Shown piece after piece: positions 32,701 to 40,338 of a DNA stretch of 64,000 bases (its first letter is position 1; each line of letters starts with the position of its first letter). The notes below the pieces were generated by a model. The model did not search any database. It was given only the letters and a program-made list of their open reading frames with translations, and was not told the origin of the DNA. The stretch spans positions 2,418,001 through 2,482,000 of the forward strand of contig NC_084716.1 of assembly GCF_033807575.1 (NCBI RefSeq), read 5' to 3'. The translations under genes and the position numbers were made by a program. The DNA is from Cydia pomonella (taxonomy: Eukaryota > Arthropoda > Insecta > Lepidoptera > Tortricidae).

Positions 32701-35700
32701 CCTTCTTTCAAGTAAAACAAATACTTGTGCCAGAAGGCTCCGCTCTTTCATTGATGACAAGGTTTACTATGTTTAAACATTATTTTCTTCTTATTCTAGA
32801 CATGGATGGCCCCTACTATTGGCACATAAAAAGCGGCACAATCCAGCGAGAGATACCAAAGATGCTGCCCGTGGAGGCCAAGGAGTCCAGGATCTCCATG
32901 GTGCGAGACTGTTCGCTATCGGAGGTCATAATCATTTTCTATTCGTGTATCTTTGAATTTAGCCTCATAAATCAAACTTCTAACTGAGCTAAAATATATT
33001 AATTATACAACGACTTAGACAACTGTAAAATTCATTATGCAATACTTCCTCACCGTACATGACAAAAGGCATCAAAACGCCTTTAACTCAATATCCCTGC
33101 ACTTCATTTAACAGTTTTTTAACAACAGGTAAACAAGTACGACGGGGTCATGACCTCCTCCGTCACCAGAAGTACTACTAGTGGGGCGCTGGCGGACCAT
33201 ATGGACCAGGAAGCTGAGAGGAAACGGAAGGAGGAAATGTCATATAAGTAAGTCCTCTACTCCGGATAGATCGGATAGATTTTTCATCTTACTAACGACT
33301 ATTTCTAATGCCTTGAATACTCTATATATAGCCTCACGTTCTATATAGAATTATGTCTTTCAATACAATATGAGCAGCGTACAACCTCAACCGAAGACCA
33401 AGGGCTAACCCGAGTACCACGAAATAACACAGCGATATCGTTTGAACTCGACTGGCAATGACGAATTTTAAGATTTGGTCTAATATAGTCTGCCGCCCTT
33501 TGGATCCCTGATCGTGGGATTCGGCTTGTGCTGTGAGGGGCCACCGACTCTAGCCCCTTTCGACCCTAAGGCATAACTATAACGAGCTAATGTTTGTAAC
33601 GACGACCGCTAACATCTGGTAAAACAAATACATATCTAACGTTCTGTTCCGTCCATGCCTCTTAGCGATATCGTTCTTGGCGTTCTATCGTTGCCAAAAA
33701 ATAATGTTCCCGTTTTCCATTCAACAGACGGCGCAGTTTCCCAGCTCGCCCCGAGCCGGACAGCGCGCGCGCCGTTCGCTTCTTCGTACGATCCCTGGGC
33801 TGGGTGGAGATCTCCGAGGCAGATCTGACTCCAGAACGCTCCAGCCGTGCCGTCAACAAGTGCATCGTTGATCTGAGTCTGGGTCGGAACGATCTGCTTG
33901 ACCAAGTCGGTCGCTGGGGTGATGTAAGTAGTCTTTTGTCCTGATTACTTCGTGTGACCTATGGGTGGAGGTTTGACTCCAGATTTGATCACTGTTGAGT
34001 ATCTTTTTTCTCCTGTCATATTCAAAATCTCTTCATTCGAGTTCCGTTAATGTCCAAATAATCCTTTCCATAATCCTTCTAAAGTTTCTAGTATTTTAAT
34101 TTCCATGGTACCAAACAAATACCTACAATACAACCGCATTTTTCATTCCAGGGCAAGGATCTGTTCATGGACCTGGACGACGGGGCCCTGAAGCTCATTG
34201 ACCCTGAGAGCCTGAACACTCTGCACACACAACCCATACACACCATACGCGTTTGGGGTGTCGGCAGAGACAATGGACGGTAAGTTTTAGAAGAAACCAA
34301 GTTGCACGCGATGGTATCCACTAAGAGTGATTAGTAGAGTCATATGTATCCTAATGTCCACTTTTTTCATTCATCTCAGTAGCTGTAACTACGTAATCAG
34401 TTCATCCAGTAGACAATTTGATCTGGTTTCTCCTGGAAGCAATAATTATGATCTGTGTATTGAAGTATCTGTGTAGAAATTGTTTGTCAATCAGGGTACC
34501 AGTTACAGCTAAAAGTAAAAGGATACCTATCAATGTTTTATTGATTTTTTAAATGTTTTTTTTCTTTTTGTGCGACCCTGGAAATAGTGAAAGGTAAATA
34601 CAAATATACGTAATGCATTTTGTCAATAAATCATATGGTACTTAAGTAAGAATCAAGAATAACATCTAGACAGAACTTCATTGTTTGTTGTATGCTGTCG
34701 TAAAAAACTAATTCCTTAACAATAGGGTTGTTTCCAATTTTTTGAAACGCTCGTATTACGTTCTATATTAACTAAAAGTTGCCCTAAAATTCAACTTTTA
34801 TACTAAAAATAGCTTTAAATATGTTAAATTAACAAAATATATTTTGACAGATGTTTTCGCGCCCAAAACGCTCTTTGAAAATTGTGTGACGTCACAGTTT
34901 ACGGTTTGACACATAACTACATACGCACGTAGAAGATACGAACTGTCAACTGACATTTGTCATTTGTTGTTTATCGCCTAACTGTCAACAGTGTCAATCC
35001 GAGAGTTGTGACGTCATCAGAATCTTCAATGACGTTTCGAGTTTGGTCACGTGACGTGTGCCAAAAAATATTTTAAATAAATATTTACAAAAATCTGGTC
35101 ATTACAGGTCCCCTAAAAGTAGTTTAACATGTTCTTATAATCCAAAAGAATTTATTGGGATACAATTCTGTCCTAAGATTTGTAGATGGAAACAACCCTA
35201 TTGTTATACAGCGTATCTACAAAGATAACGCAGAAGTTAACTCAGCTATATCTATTAGGTACCGTAACTCAGTTAAAATGTGCCGCTAACGTTGCTAGAT
35301 CTAACACCTGTTTCAGCAACTTCACAATTGTCATCTGAATACATTTCTGAGTATATAAGTAACGCCGATACCTAGCACAAATGTTAACAGAGCCCCGAGT
35401 GTAAATTTATTCGATAGCGAAACGTGACGTACGCGTTTGCGTTAAGTCTCATTTTGTATGCGATTTAGAAACAGCGCGCCAAGCGGGACGTTTTAGAAAC
35501 TCAAAATCCCAAACAAAATGAGACTTAACGCAAACGCGTACGTCACGTTTCGCTATCGATTAAATTTACACTAGGGGTACAGTAAGATCAGCAATGGTGA
35601 TGAAACATTTTTACACTCTTAAGACAACCACTAATAAGAATATCTAATTGCAGGGACTTCGCGTACGTGGCCCGCGATCGCGCGACGCGCCGCCACATGT

Positions 35701-38700
35701 GCCACGTGTTCCGCTGCGAGGCGCCGGCGCGCAGCATCGCCAACGCGCTGCGCGACATCTGCAAGCGCATCATGATCGAGCGCTCCCTGCAGCCGCCTCC
35801 ACGCCCCACCGACCTGCCCGCGGCAAGGCGTCCACGCCCGCTCTCCGGTAGGTGTTTGCAAGAAGTCTCTAAGATCATCTATCTCAGTGCTTCCATCTGG
35901 GTTTCCCGGGTCTATCCCAGGAGAATTGGCTACCATAGACTAAGGGCCAGTTGCACAAACCACGTTTAGCGGACTGATCAACGTCACTTAGCAGTCAACT
36001 ATGAAATTTTCCGTTATAATAATATTTATTGAAGGCTGCAGTTTGGTGAAACCGTTCCTAAGTGGACGAATCTGCTGCATCCAGCTTTTCCATGGGATAA
36101 CTACAATTTTCATCCATTCCCCGTACAAACTTGTATGCTTCATGTCTTGGAAGCAGAAACAAGACATCCCAAATTACTGTGAGGCGTGTGAGTATGTGTG
36201 AGACGAATTTCTATATAACGCATTCTGAACGTCGTCGTCGGGCTTAGCCTGATGCCAGTGATGCCTCTAAAATTCAAAAGACCCAAAAGCACAACGTACA
36301 TGTGATCATAATTAGGTATTGCTTCATGCGTTCTTCTTTTGAGAATGTAAGTAACGACGATACCTAGCTAGCACCCATGTTAACTGTTAGATCAGCGCCC
36401 CCCAATGATGAGCTGTCCCCGCTTTTTTACTGCAGCTCGCTAAAGGTTAAAGGTGAGATCGTCTTGACAATGCTTATTTCCAGGAATTGAATATTCAGAT
36501 CATTTTGTCCCATGGTTTTCTTTTTGTAAGTTGAACAGGCAGGATCTAACTGTTGCCTTTAGATTGCGATCTGGCCACATTCCTTTGAATAATTTTGCGT
36601 TTTTGATGCGTAAAGTTGACTCGCCCAATTGTAATGTATGCGGAGTAATTGAAGACGTGTTTCATATAACAATGGAATGTCGCCGAGGTGTCGCACAGCG
36701 TCGCTTGCTTAATGTCTGTTCCTATGACCTCGGCCGAGTCAATAGCATCCTAGCATCCCCTGCTTCGGAAGAGGCTGGGCTCCTTTATTCTATGGTTATC
36801 GATATCATAGCACGTAGAAATAGTGAAAATTAGACTGGTGTAGTTTTGTTAGAGAGCCACTATGAGGGTGGCATTTATTTATTTATTTAATTTATTTAAT
36901 AAATAAAGATAAAAAAAAAAAGGAGTTGAAGGACATTATAGACATAGACATAGAATTTATTTATTTAACACCACATTGAAACATGTTTACAGGCAATACT
37001 ACAAAACATTACAAGCCTTAAAATAATATCTTATTCCAGGGGCCTCATTCCCGACGCCCATGGAGGAGCCGCGCAAGACGGTCCGCGCGCGCTACCTCGG
37101 CAGCGCGGAGGTGCCGCGCGCCACCGGCATGGACGTGCTCAACGACGCGCTGGAGCGGCTCGCGGCCGCCAGGGCGCCGTCGGCGTGGAGACCCGTCGCT
37201 GTGGCTGTTGCGCCTTCGATGATCACTATTACTGAAGAAGGGGTGAGTTACTTCCCCAGTTGGGCTCTGCTCTAGACCTGGAATGGCATCCACTGGCTGT
37301 GCCCTACCACACAAAGCAATATGACATTCACAATACCCATACCTCTCTTTTGGACGTGGACGTACCCGGGTCCCGTAGTTTCCATTCTGACCGCAAACTA
37401 TTGCATAAGGAACATAGTTAGGCGGGGAAGACTCCTTAGTTATTAGCCTGGACTGGAATATTTAGCGGGTGCTTGAGCACCTTCAGCGTGGCGATTGGTC
37501 GCTGTGACTGTAGCTCCCTATATTACTGAAGAAGGGGTGAGTCGTGCGTCTATGATGAGTGTTAGGGCGTGGGTGTCTTTGACGACGGACTGAAGCTACC
37601 TCAGCAGCGCGGAGGTGTCTCGCGCTACCGGCATGGACGTACTGAACGACGCTTTAGAGCTTTTAGCTGCTGCTGACCTCTATGATCACTATTACCGATC
37701 GAGCGTTACGGACATAGATACCGATTGTACTTGTCGACTTTATTTTTAAGAGTGCCTCAACGAGAAGTTTTGAGTGTTGGCGTTCCGGGTGACACAGTAC
37801 GCTACGTGGTATATAATTGTATAATTATGATGCCTCAAATTTCACAATTTCTGCAAAGAATTCTATGATTAATTTAATGTACCTAACAAGTGTTGCTCTA
37901 TTTAAGGTTAGATTGACAAGTGAGCATACATGTACCTAAACAACGAACATTCCTGTCCCCAGGAATCAAGCCCCATAGTGGAATGCCGCGTCCGCTACCT
38001 GTCCTTCCTGGGCATCGGGCGCGACGTGCGGCGCTGCGCCTTCATCGTGCACACGGCGCAGGACATGTTCGTGGCTCATTGCTTCCACGCTGAACCCTCG
38101 TCTGGGGCTCTGTGCAAGACTATTGAGGCTGCCTGCAAGGTAATATTTGTTACAAGCTTTTATTGTAATGTTTGTTTGTAATTTATTTGTTCGGGTCAAT
38201 TCTTGCAAGCTAAATTAGACCCGCGACGACGAGAGGTATTCGATTGAGCTGAAACTTCACATATAAGTTGGAGGAAAAACCAATATTATACCATCGAGCT
38301 GCTCTGATGCCATCATTAGTCTCCTGTGTCCATCCACAGGAGATGTCCGTAGGAAATTTGTGATAAAACAACGCAATCTAGTTGCTTGGGTTTGTTAGAA
38401 TTGTCTCGATGAGTAGGTATTAGGTTGTTGCTTGTTGAAAGAAAAGTACAGCGGTAAAAGCTTAGTACGAGTATTATAATGAAGTTTTTGATAAAAAACT
38501 TATACCCCAGATGATAAAGATGACAGTCCGTTTGCCCCAATTTGCCAATCGGTATCTCCCTGAACTAGGAAGCTTATGAACTGGAGATTACACGGAGAAT
38601 AAAAACTTGAGGAAGGAACTCGTGACCCGCTTCGATCGCCAGCTTTTCCGGCAAGGTGATATCTTAATGGCTTCAGATGAACCAATCCGCAGAAACAGAC

Positions 38701-39560
38701 CAATTATTTGTCATGGTTATACGACTTATCAAAATGGCTTAACCTCGTTTGCTTTCCTTATTATTTTCAATTATCTTTTTCATACGCGCATTCGCACGAG
38801 AAGTTATTCGCATATTCGCATCATTGTAAACATTCGCATTCGCATCAAATGAAGCGAATGTTTTGCGAATATAAATGTGCGCATGTCGTGTCCTGTCTCT
38901 TCGACTCGCGTATGGGCAGTGCGCGCAAACTGTTTTCAAGTAATACATTTTAACCAGTAGACAGCATTTCTCAACACTTCATAACATCCCGTTCTAATTA
39001 CATATGTTTTATGTACTAACAGATTTTTTTCTAATTAGGAATGATAATAACAACTACATTCCCTAACATTCGTATTCGCATTCGAGCATTCGCATCCTGG
39101 ACATTCGGATTCGCATTCAAAACTACACTAAATATCAAAACATTTTTAAATAATTATATAACTATAAAAAAAAATTAAAAAATACATAAAATATACCCTT
39201 TTTATTGCCCTATAAAATGTTGAACTGGCAGCTATCATAGCCAGAATTTAAGTAATTTACTTTTAAAATGTTTAATTTTTATTTTTACCATTTAGTTTTT
39301 AAATTATATCGAGTAAGTAGTATAAAAACCTCGCTTAAAAAAGTCACACTTCTATTGTAATACAAACTTGTTTCCATACTTTTGGCCTTGGGTGTAAATT
39401 GATGACGTGTTGGTTTCAGCTCCGCTATCAGAAATGTCTGGACGCGCACGGCGGGGCGCCGCCGCGCTCGCCGGGCGCGGGCGCGGCGGACGCGCGCGGC
39501 TCGCTCGGGCAGGCGCTGAAGTCCATCGTGGGCTCCGTCATCGGCCGTCGGCCTTCTTGA
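26754..39560 (+). CDS. Fe65: Fe65/APBB-family adaptor (WW + two PTB domains)
   Basis: Eleven exons join in frame to 512 residues plus stop: 26754-26792, 31253-31464, 32800-32924, 33129-33247, 33728-33923, 34152-34279, 34588-34593, 35654-35847, 37040-37242, 37963-38139 and 39420-39560. Domain order is that of FE65: acidic, proline-containing linker; WW (about residues 73-105, PPLPPGW...YYWHIKSGT); PTB1 (about 180-335, VRSLGWVEI...RVWGVGRDNGR...DFAYVARD); PTB2 (about 353-475, ARYLGS...ECRVRYLSFLGIGRDV...LRYQKCL). In the known family the WW domain binds proline-rich partners, PTB1 binds nuclear and LRP-type partners, and PTB2 binds the NPxY tail of APP-like proteins; the protein shuttles between membrane and nucleus. 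The first residues are missing: the exon at 26754 begins with the last base of a split codon, so at least one more exon lies upstream. Identification is firm; individual splice choices are inferred. Confidence 0.95.
26878..27098 (+). pseudogene. Non-LTR retrotransposon C-terminal fragment
   Basis: A short + frame reads TGRRPIGRPRYRWCDVVEAD then LRRLNANSWQETALDRDKWR then SLVSEAK before the stop. The GRPRxRW...D...DL...W...A.DR..WR..V.EAK pattern is the usual C-terminus of RTE/Jockey-like reverse transcriptases in insects, as I know it. It is 5'-truncated, with no polymerase domain, and is a fossil in the Fe65 intron. Confidence 0.7.
30243..30400 (+). pseudogene. Non-LTR retrotransposon C-terminal fragment
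   Basis: The + frame RAVRRAYVGYSGGKRPSRRP then RYRRIRSDEILKDLFALGIP then NWREVAQ resembles the same reverse-transcriptase C-terminus as 26878-27098, with W..VAQ in place of W...ALDR. The DNA differs, so these are separate insertions. It ends in a C-rich patch at about 30418-30430. Confidence 0.6.
30715..31180 (-). mobile_element. Second-family SINE, minus orientation, diverged
   Basis: Same order of blocks as 12665-12990: GTTGTCGCGGCTTTTTGCCA, GTGCTAGTATTATG, GGTTTCCTCACATTTTTCTC, GCCGAAAGCGGCTG, and the tRNA-like end with AAAACCCATAACCTCTGGTT and GTTAGGCCACCAG. An internal segment near 30860-31000 is unrelated or strongly diverged, so this may be one SINE with an insertion. It ends only about 70 bp upstream of the WW exon's acceptor. 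Confidence 0.7.
31253..31464 (+). CDS. Fe65: Fe65 exon B (linker and first half of WW domain)
   Basis: Acceptor TTCTTCTCATTCCAG, donor GAAGGTGAGTT. The frame reads NGLITPPQNGGEESPPPEK, later GPNDDLYAIPVKLRAKKEPP, then LPPGWEKHE, where the WW domain is split by a phase-1 intron. It is proline- and acid-rich before the WW domain. A closer CAG at 31235-31237 could serve as an alternative acceptor but would add a different frame. Two decayed copies of this exon follow in the intron. Confidence 0.93.
31792..31902 (+). pseudogene. WW exon copy 2 (tandem duplicate, probably unused)
   Basis: Repeats the 3' part of exon B about 427 bp downstream, with intact reading frame (GPNDYLYAIPVKLRAKTEPP, LPPGWEKHE) and a good donor, GAAGGTAAGAT. 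The following intron sequence is also duplicated. It lacks a pyrimidine-rich acceptor, and possible AG sites do not fit the phase needed from exon A. Used in series after exon B, the AG at 31790-31791 would keep frame but would repeat half a WW domain. It is most likely a pseudoexon. Confidence 0.75.
32168..32290 (+). pseudogene. WW exon copy 3 (decayed duplicate)
   Basis: Starts with GAGGACTCAGAGAAGAGG, as exon B does internally, and runs through CCGAACGA and CCAGGGTGGGAG. It carries an in-frame TAA right after the PND codons, several small deletions, and TAATAA where the exon end should be. The donor is lost. It lies about 404 bp beyond copy 2. Confidence 0.8.
32800..32924 (+). CDS. Fe65: Fe65 exon C (second half of WW domain)
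   Basis: Acceptor TTCTTCTTATTCTAG. The frame reads DMDGPYYWHIKSGTIQREIP, then KMLPVEAKESRISM. The phase fits exon B. The donor is uncertain: GAG|GTCATA at 32924 keeps RDCSLSE, while ATG|GTGCGA at 32900 would drop those eight residues. Both leave phase 0, as exon D needs. Where many WW domains have their second tryptophan (TTQWEPP in FE65-type WW), this protein has arginine. Confidence 0.88.
33129..33247 (+). CDS. Fe65: Fe65 exon D (inter-domain linker)
   Basis: Acceptor TTTTTTAACAACAG, donor ATAAGTAAGTCC. It reads VNKYDGVMTSSVTRSTTSGA, then LADHMDQEAERKRKEEMSY. The linker between WW and PTB1 is serine/threonine-rich and then strongly charged, perhaps a short helix. It ends two bases into a lysine codon completed by exon E. 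Confidence 0.85.
33728..33923 (+). CDS. Fe65: Fe65 exon E (start of PTB1)
   Basis: Acceptor TTTTCCATTCAACAG, donor GATGTAAGTAG. It reads RRSFPARPEPDSARAVRFF, then VRSLGWVEISEADLTPERSS and RAVNKCIVDLSLGRNDLLDQ. The VRSLGWVE start and the NxCI helix are hallmarks of FE65 PTB1. It ends in phase 0 at GRWGD. Confidence 0.95.
34152..34279 (+). CDS. Fe65: Fe65 exon F (middle of PTB1)
   Basis: Acceptor TTTTTCATTCCAG, donor GACGGTAAGTT. It reads GKDLFMDLDDGALKLIDPES, then LNTLHTQPIHTIRVWGVGRD and NG. RVWGVGRD is the FE65 signature strand before the microexon site. It leaves two bases (CG) of an arginine codon. Confidence 0.95.
34588..34593 (+). CDS. Fe65: Fe65 6-nt microexon (adds Glu-Arg to PTB1)
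   Basis: The hexamer TGAAAG lies between AG (34586-34587) and GTAAAT. With flanking codons it gives R-E-R before DFAYVARD. Without it the protein reads R-DFAYVARD; both forms stay in frame. Mammalian FE65 is known to contain a 6-nt neuron-specific mini-exon encoding two residues at this place. Upstream, a long T-rich tract is followed by TGC at 34571-34573 and then the AG, the layout known for neural microexons that depend on the SRRM4/nSR100 splicing factor. Inclusion here is inferred, not shown. Confidence 0.82.
34724..35199. mobile_element. MITE, TIR AGGGTTGTTTCCA, copy 2, in Fe65 intron
   Basis: Second copy of the 16795-17263 element. Here the inverted ends extend outward as AACAATAGGG and CCCTATTGTT, making arms of about 18 bp. 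It lies 130 bp downstream of the microexon and upstream of exon H. It keeps the GTGACGTCACAG and CACGTGACGTGTG motifs. Confidence 0.85.
35403..35568. mobile_element. Palindromic MITE upstream of Fe65 exon H
   Basis: Long arms start AAATTTATTCGATAGCGAAA and include CGTGACGTACGCGTTTGCGT and TAAGTCTCATTTTGT, mirrored on the right to end at CGCTATCGATTAAATTT. The arms are over 60 bp with a short loop holding GCGCGCC. It ends 85 bp before the exon H acceptor. A partial copy is at 21009-21135. Confidence 0.88.
35654..35847 (+). CDS. Fe65: Fe65 exon H (end of PTB1 and inter-PTB linker)
   Basis: Acceptor ATCTAATTGCAG, donor TCCGGTAGGTG. It reads DFAYVARDRATRRHMCHVFR, then CEAPARSIANALRDICKRIM, then a proline/arginine-rich linker. 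The CHVFRC strand and the C-terminal helix with ALRDIC are the PTB1 end. The exon is very GC-rich and shows high G/C at third codon positions compared with exons C-F. The long minus-strand open frames here come from that composition. Confidence 0.95.
36531..36921 (+). pseudogene. Non-LTR retrotransposon 3' end in Fe65 intron
   Basis: The + frame reads LNRQDLTVAFRLRSGHIPLN, then a zinc-knuckle-like SPNCNVCGVIEDVFHITMEC with its Cys-x2-Cys, His and Cys, then a stop at 36831-36833. The CxxC...H...C end is typical of R1/Jockey-type ORF2. A short 3' UTR holds AATAAATAAAG followed by an A-run ending near 36921, so the poly-A tail is intact. The 5' end is truncated at about 36520. Confidence 0.8.
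37040..37242 (+). CDS. Fe65: Fe65 exon I (first half of PTB2)
   Basis: Acceptor ATCTTATTCCAG, donor GGGGTGAGTTAC. It reads GASFPTPMEEPRKTVRARYL, then GSAEVPRATGMDVLNDALER, later PSMITITEEG. FPTP, the RYLGS strand and GMDVLN are FE65 PTB2 hallmarks. High GC at third positions. It leaves phase 0. Two damaged partial copies of this exon follow in the intron. Confidence 0.95.
37481..37545 (+). pseudogene. PTB2 exon copy 2 (3' fragment only)
   Basis: Matches the last part of exon I and its donor: GGTCGCTGTGACTGTAGCTC, then TATTACTGAAGAAGGGGTGA. It includes the splice donor GGGGTGAGT. It lies about 294 bp downstream of the original. The 5' part of the exon is missing. Confidence 0.78.
37592..37702 (+). 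pseudogene. PTB2 exon copy 3 (internal deletion)
   Basis: Matches the middle of exon I with frame kept: YLSSAEVSRATGMDVLNDAL then ELLAAA. It then jumps to a TATGATCACTATTACC sequence equal to the ITI codons, missing the stretch for RAPSAWRPVAVAVAP. No acceptor precedes it and the donor is lost. It lies about 506 bp downstream of the original. Confidence 0.82.
37963..38139 (+). CDS. Fe65: Fe65 exon J (second part of PTB2)
   Basis: Acceptor TTCCTGTCCCCAG, donor AAGGTAATATT. It reads ESSPIVECRVRYLSFLGIGR, then DVRRCAFIVHTAQDMFVAHC and FHAEPSSGALCKTIEAACK. ECRVR(Y/F)LSF and the CHxF-like strand are PTB2 features that form the APP-tail binding groove in the family. Phase 0 at both ends, 59 codons. 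Confidence 0.96.
38780..39120. repeat. Degenerate ATTCGC hexamer repeat in Fe65 intron
   Basis: Two patches (about 38785-38865 and 39065-39120) are built of irregular CATTCGC / TATTCGC hexamers. The stretch between them is unrelated. It lies in the intron between exons J and K. Open frames here follow the hexamer period and are not genes. Confidence 0.8.
39420..39560 (+). CDS. Fe65: Fe65 exon K (C-terminus and stop)
   Basis: Acceptor GTGTTGGTTTCAG. It reads LRYQKCLDAHGGAPPRSPGA, then GAADARGSLGQALKSIVGSV and IGRRPS, then TGA at 39558-39560. LRYQKCL is the conserved end of the PTB2 C-terminal helix, and the remainder is a short alanine/glycine/arginine-rich tail. Very GC-rich. The stop lies 168 bp before a TIR element. 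Confidence 0.94.
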   Translation, partial: LRYQKCLDAHGGAPPRSPGAGAADARGSLGQALKSIVGSVIGRRPS

Positions 39561-39728
39561 ACACGGGAGTCGATAGAGGTTGCAATCTTACCTTGAAAAT
39601 ATTGTTTGGCAAATCTGTGTCTAGGCTATTATAAAAGGTCTAGAGCTAACTTTGTAAAAGTAATTTCAAAATCTGTGCAGATTTTGGTCTGACTTCAACG
39701 TTCGCTCTGCTTAATACCAAGTTTAAAT
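39561..39728 (+). other. Start of Fe65 3' UTR (presumed)
   Basis: Sequence between the Fe65 stop and the TIR element at 39729. No AATAAA is present here. The first AATAAA motifs on this strand that I noticed lie near 41869, 43253, 43306 and 44062, so the true polyadenylation site is unknown. Confidence 0.4.
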
Positions 39729-40256
39729 ACACGGTGTAACACGAGAAACTTGAAAGGTTTTAACCACGCACTTCTGAGGCCAGAAGGAAAAATATTTTTG
39801 TGTTTTTTTTTTTTTTTAATGTATTTTTACATAAAAAGTTAATGTAATAGTAAAACTGGCACTGAAAATGAATTTGATTTTTTACGATTATTTTAAACCT
39901 AGTTTTACCAGTTTTTTTTTTGCCATCTTTAGACTACGCGCCATATTGGCATCATCATCATAAAAAGGCGTTACGCACTAAGTTACAATAAGATGTTTTT
40001 ATTTTAATTGGTATTTATTTACTCTGAAACTAGGCGAAATCCAGAAAAGTTTATATGACATTTTAGCCTCTAAATGTGATCAGGAATACATACCTACACT
40101 TGCTACCAACGTTTTCGTAGCGCTACGCTCGTAGCCGATCCCACCGTTTTCCCGCTTTGTAGAGGAAAGCGACTACGAACAGAGAACCCGTCGAGCGGGT
40201 TCCCGGTAGGTACGCAATGTGTTAAAATTCATCGGTTTCCTCGTGTTACACCGTGT
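39729..40256. mobile_element. 528-bp TIR element beyond the Fe65 stop
   Basis: Ends ACACGGTGTAACACGAGAAA and TTTCCTCGTGTTACACCGTG are inverted copies of 20 bp or more. Inside it, 40107-40208 matches 46650-46752. No transposase frame is present. A clear target duplication was not found. It is probably transcribed with the Fe65 3' UTR if polyadenylation is downstream. Confidence 0.75.
40107..40208. repeat. Repeat shared with 46650-46752
   Basis: Common blocks are TTCGTAGCGCTACGCTCGTA, CCGATCCCACCGTTTTCCC and GAGCGGGTTCCCGG. The sequence folds on itself (GTAGCGCTACG; GGGAACCCG-like). It is nested in the TIR element here but appears alone at 46650, so it may be an independent short element. Confidence 0.65.
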
Positions 40257-40293
40257 ATAAGACCAAGATATAACAATTTTTTTCTGTTTCCAG

Positions 40294-40338
40294 ATCGAGG
40301 TCGCTACTCCCTACGAGGCGGATGCAGGCACAGCCTAA
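40294..40338 (+). other. Possible extra terminal exon or 3'-UTR splice acceptor
   Basis: A strong acceptor-like TTTTTTTCTGTTTCCAG precedes ATCGAGGTCGCTACTCCC, with a stop 15 codons on in one frame. If exon K used an internal GT as donor, an alternative C-terminus would result. No good donor is visible in exon K, so this may be chance. Confidence 0.2.

Noticed and set aside
33341..33905. Minus-strand frames of 64-89 residues
   Set aside because: They cover the intron and exon E of Fe65 antisense and have no independent support.
35588..35969. Several 67-101-residue frames on both strands
   Set aside because: They are shadows of GC-rich Fe65 exon H.
36001..36201. 66-residue plus-strand frame in a Fe65 intron
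   Set aside because: No acceptor or donor of the right phase, no family motif, and PTB1 and PTB2 are already joined in frame without it.
37045..37314. 89-residue minus-strand frame
   Set aside because: Shadow of Fe65 exon I.
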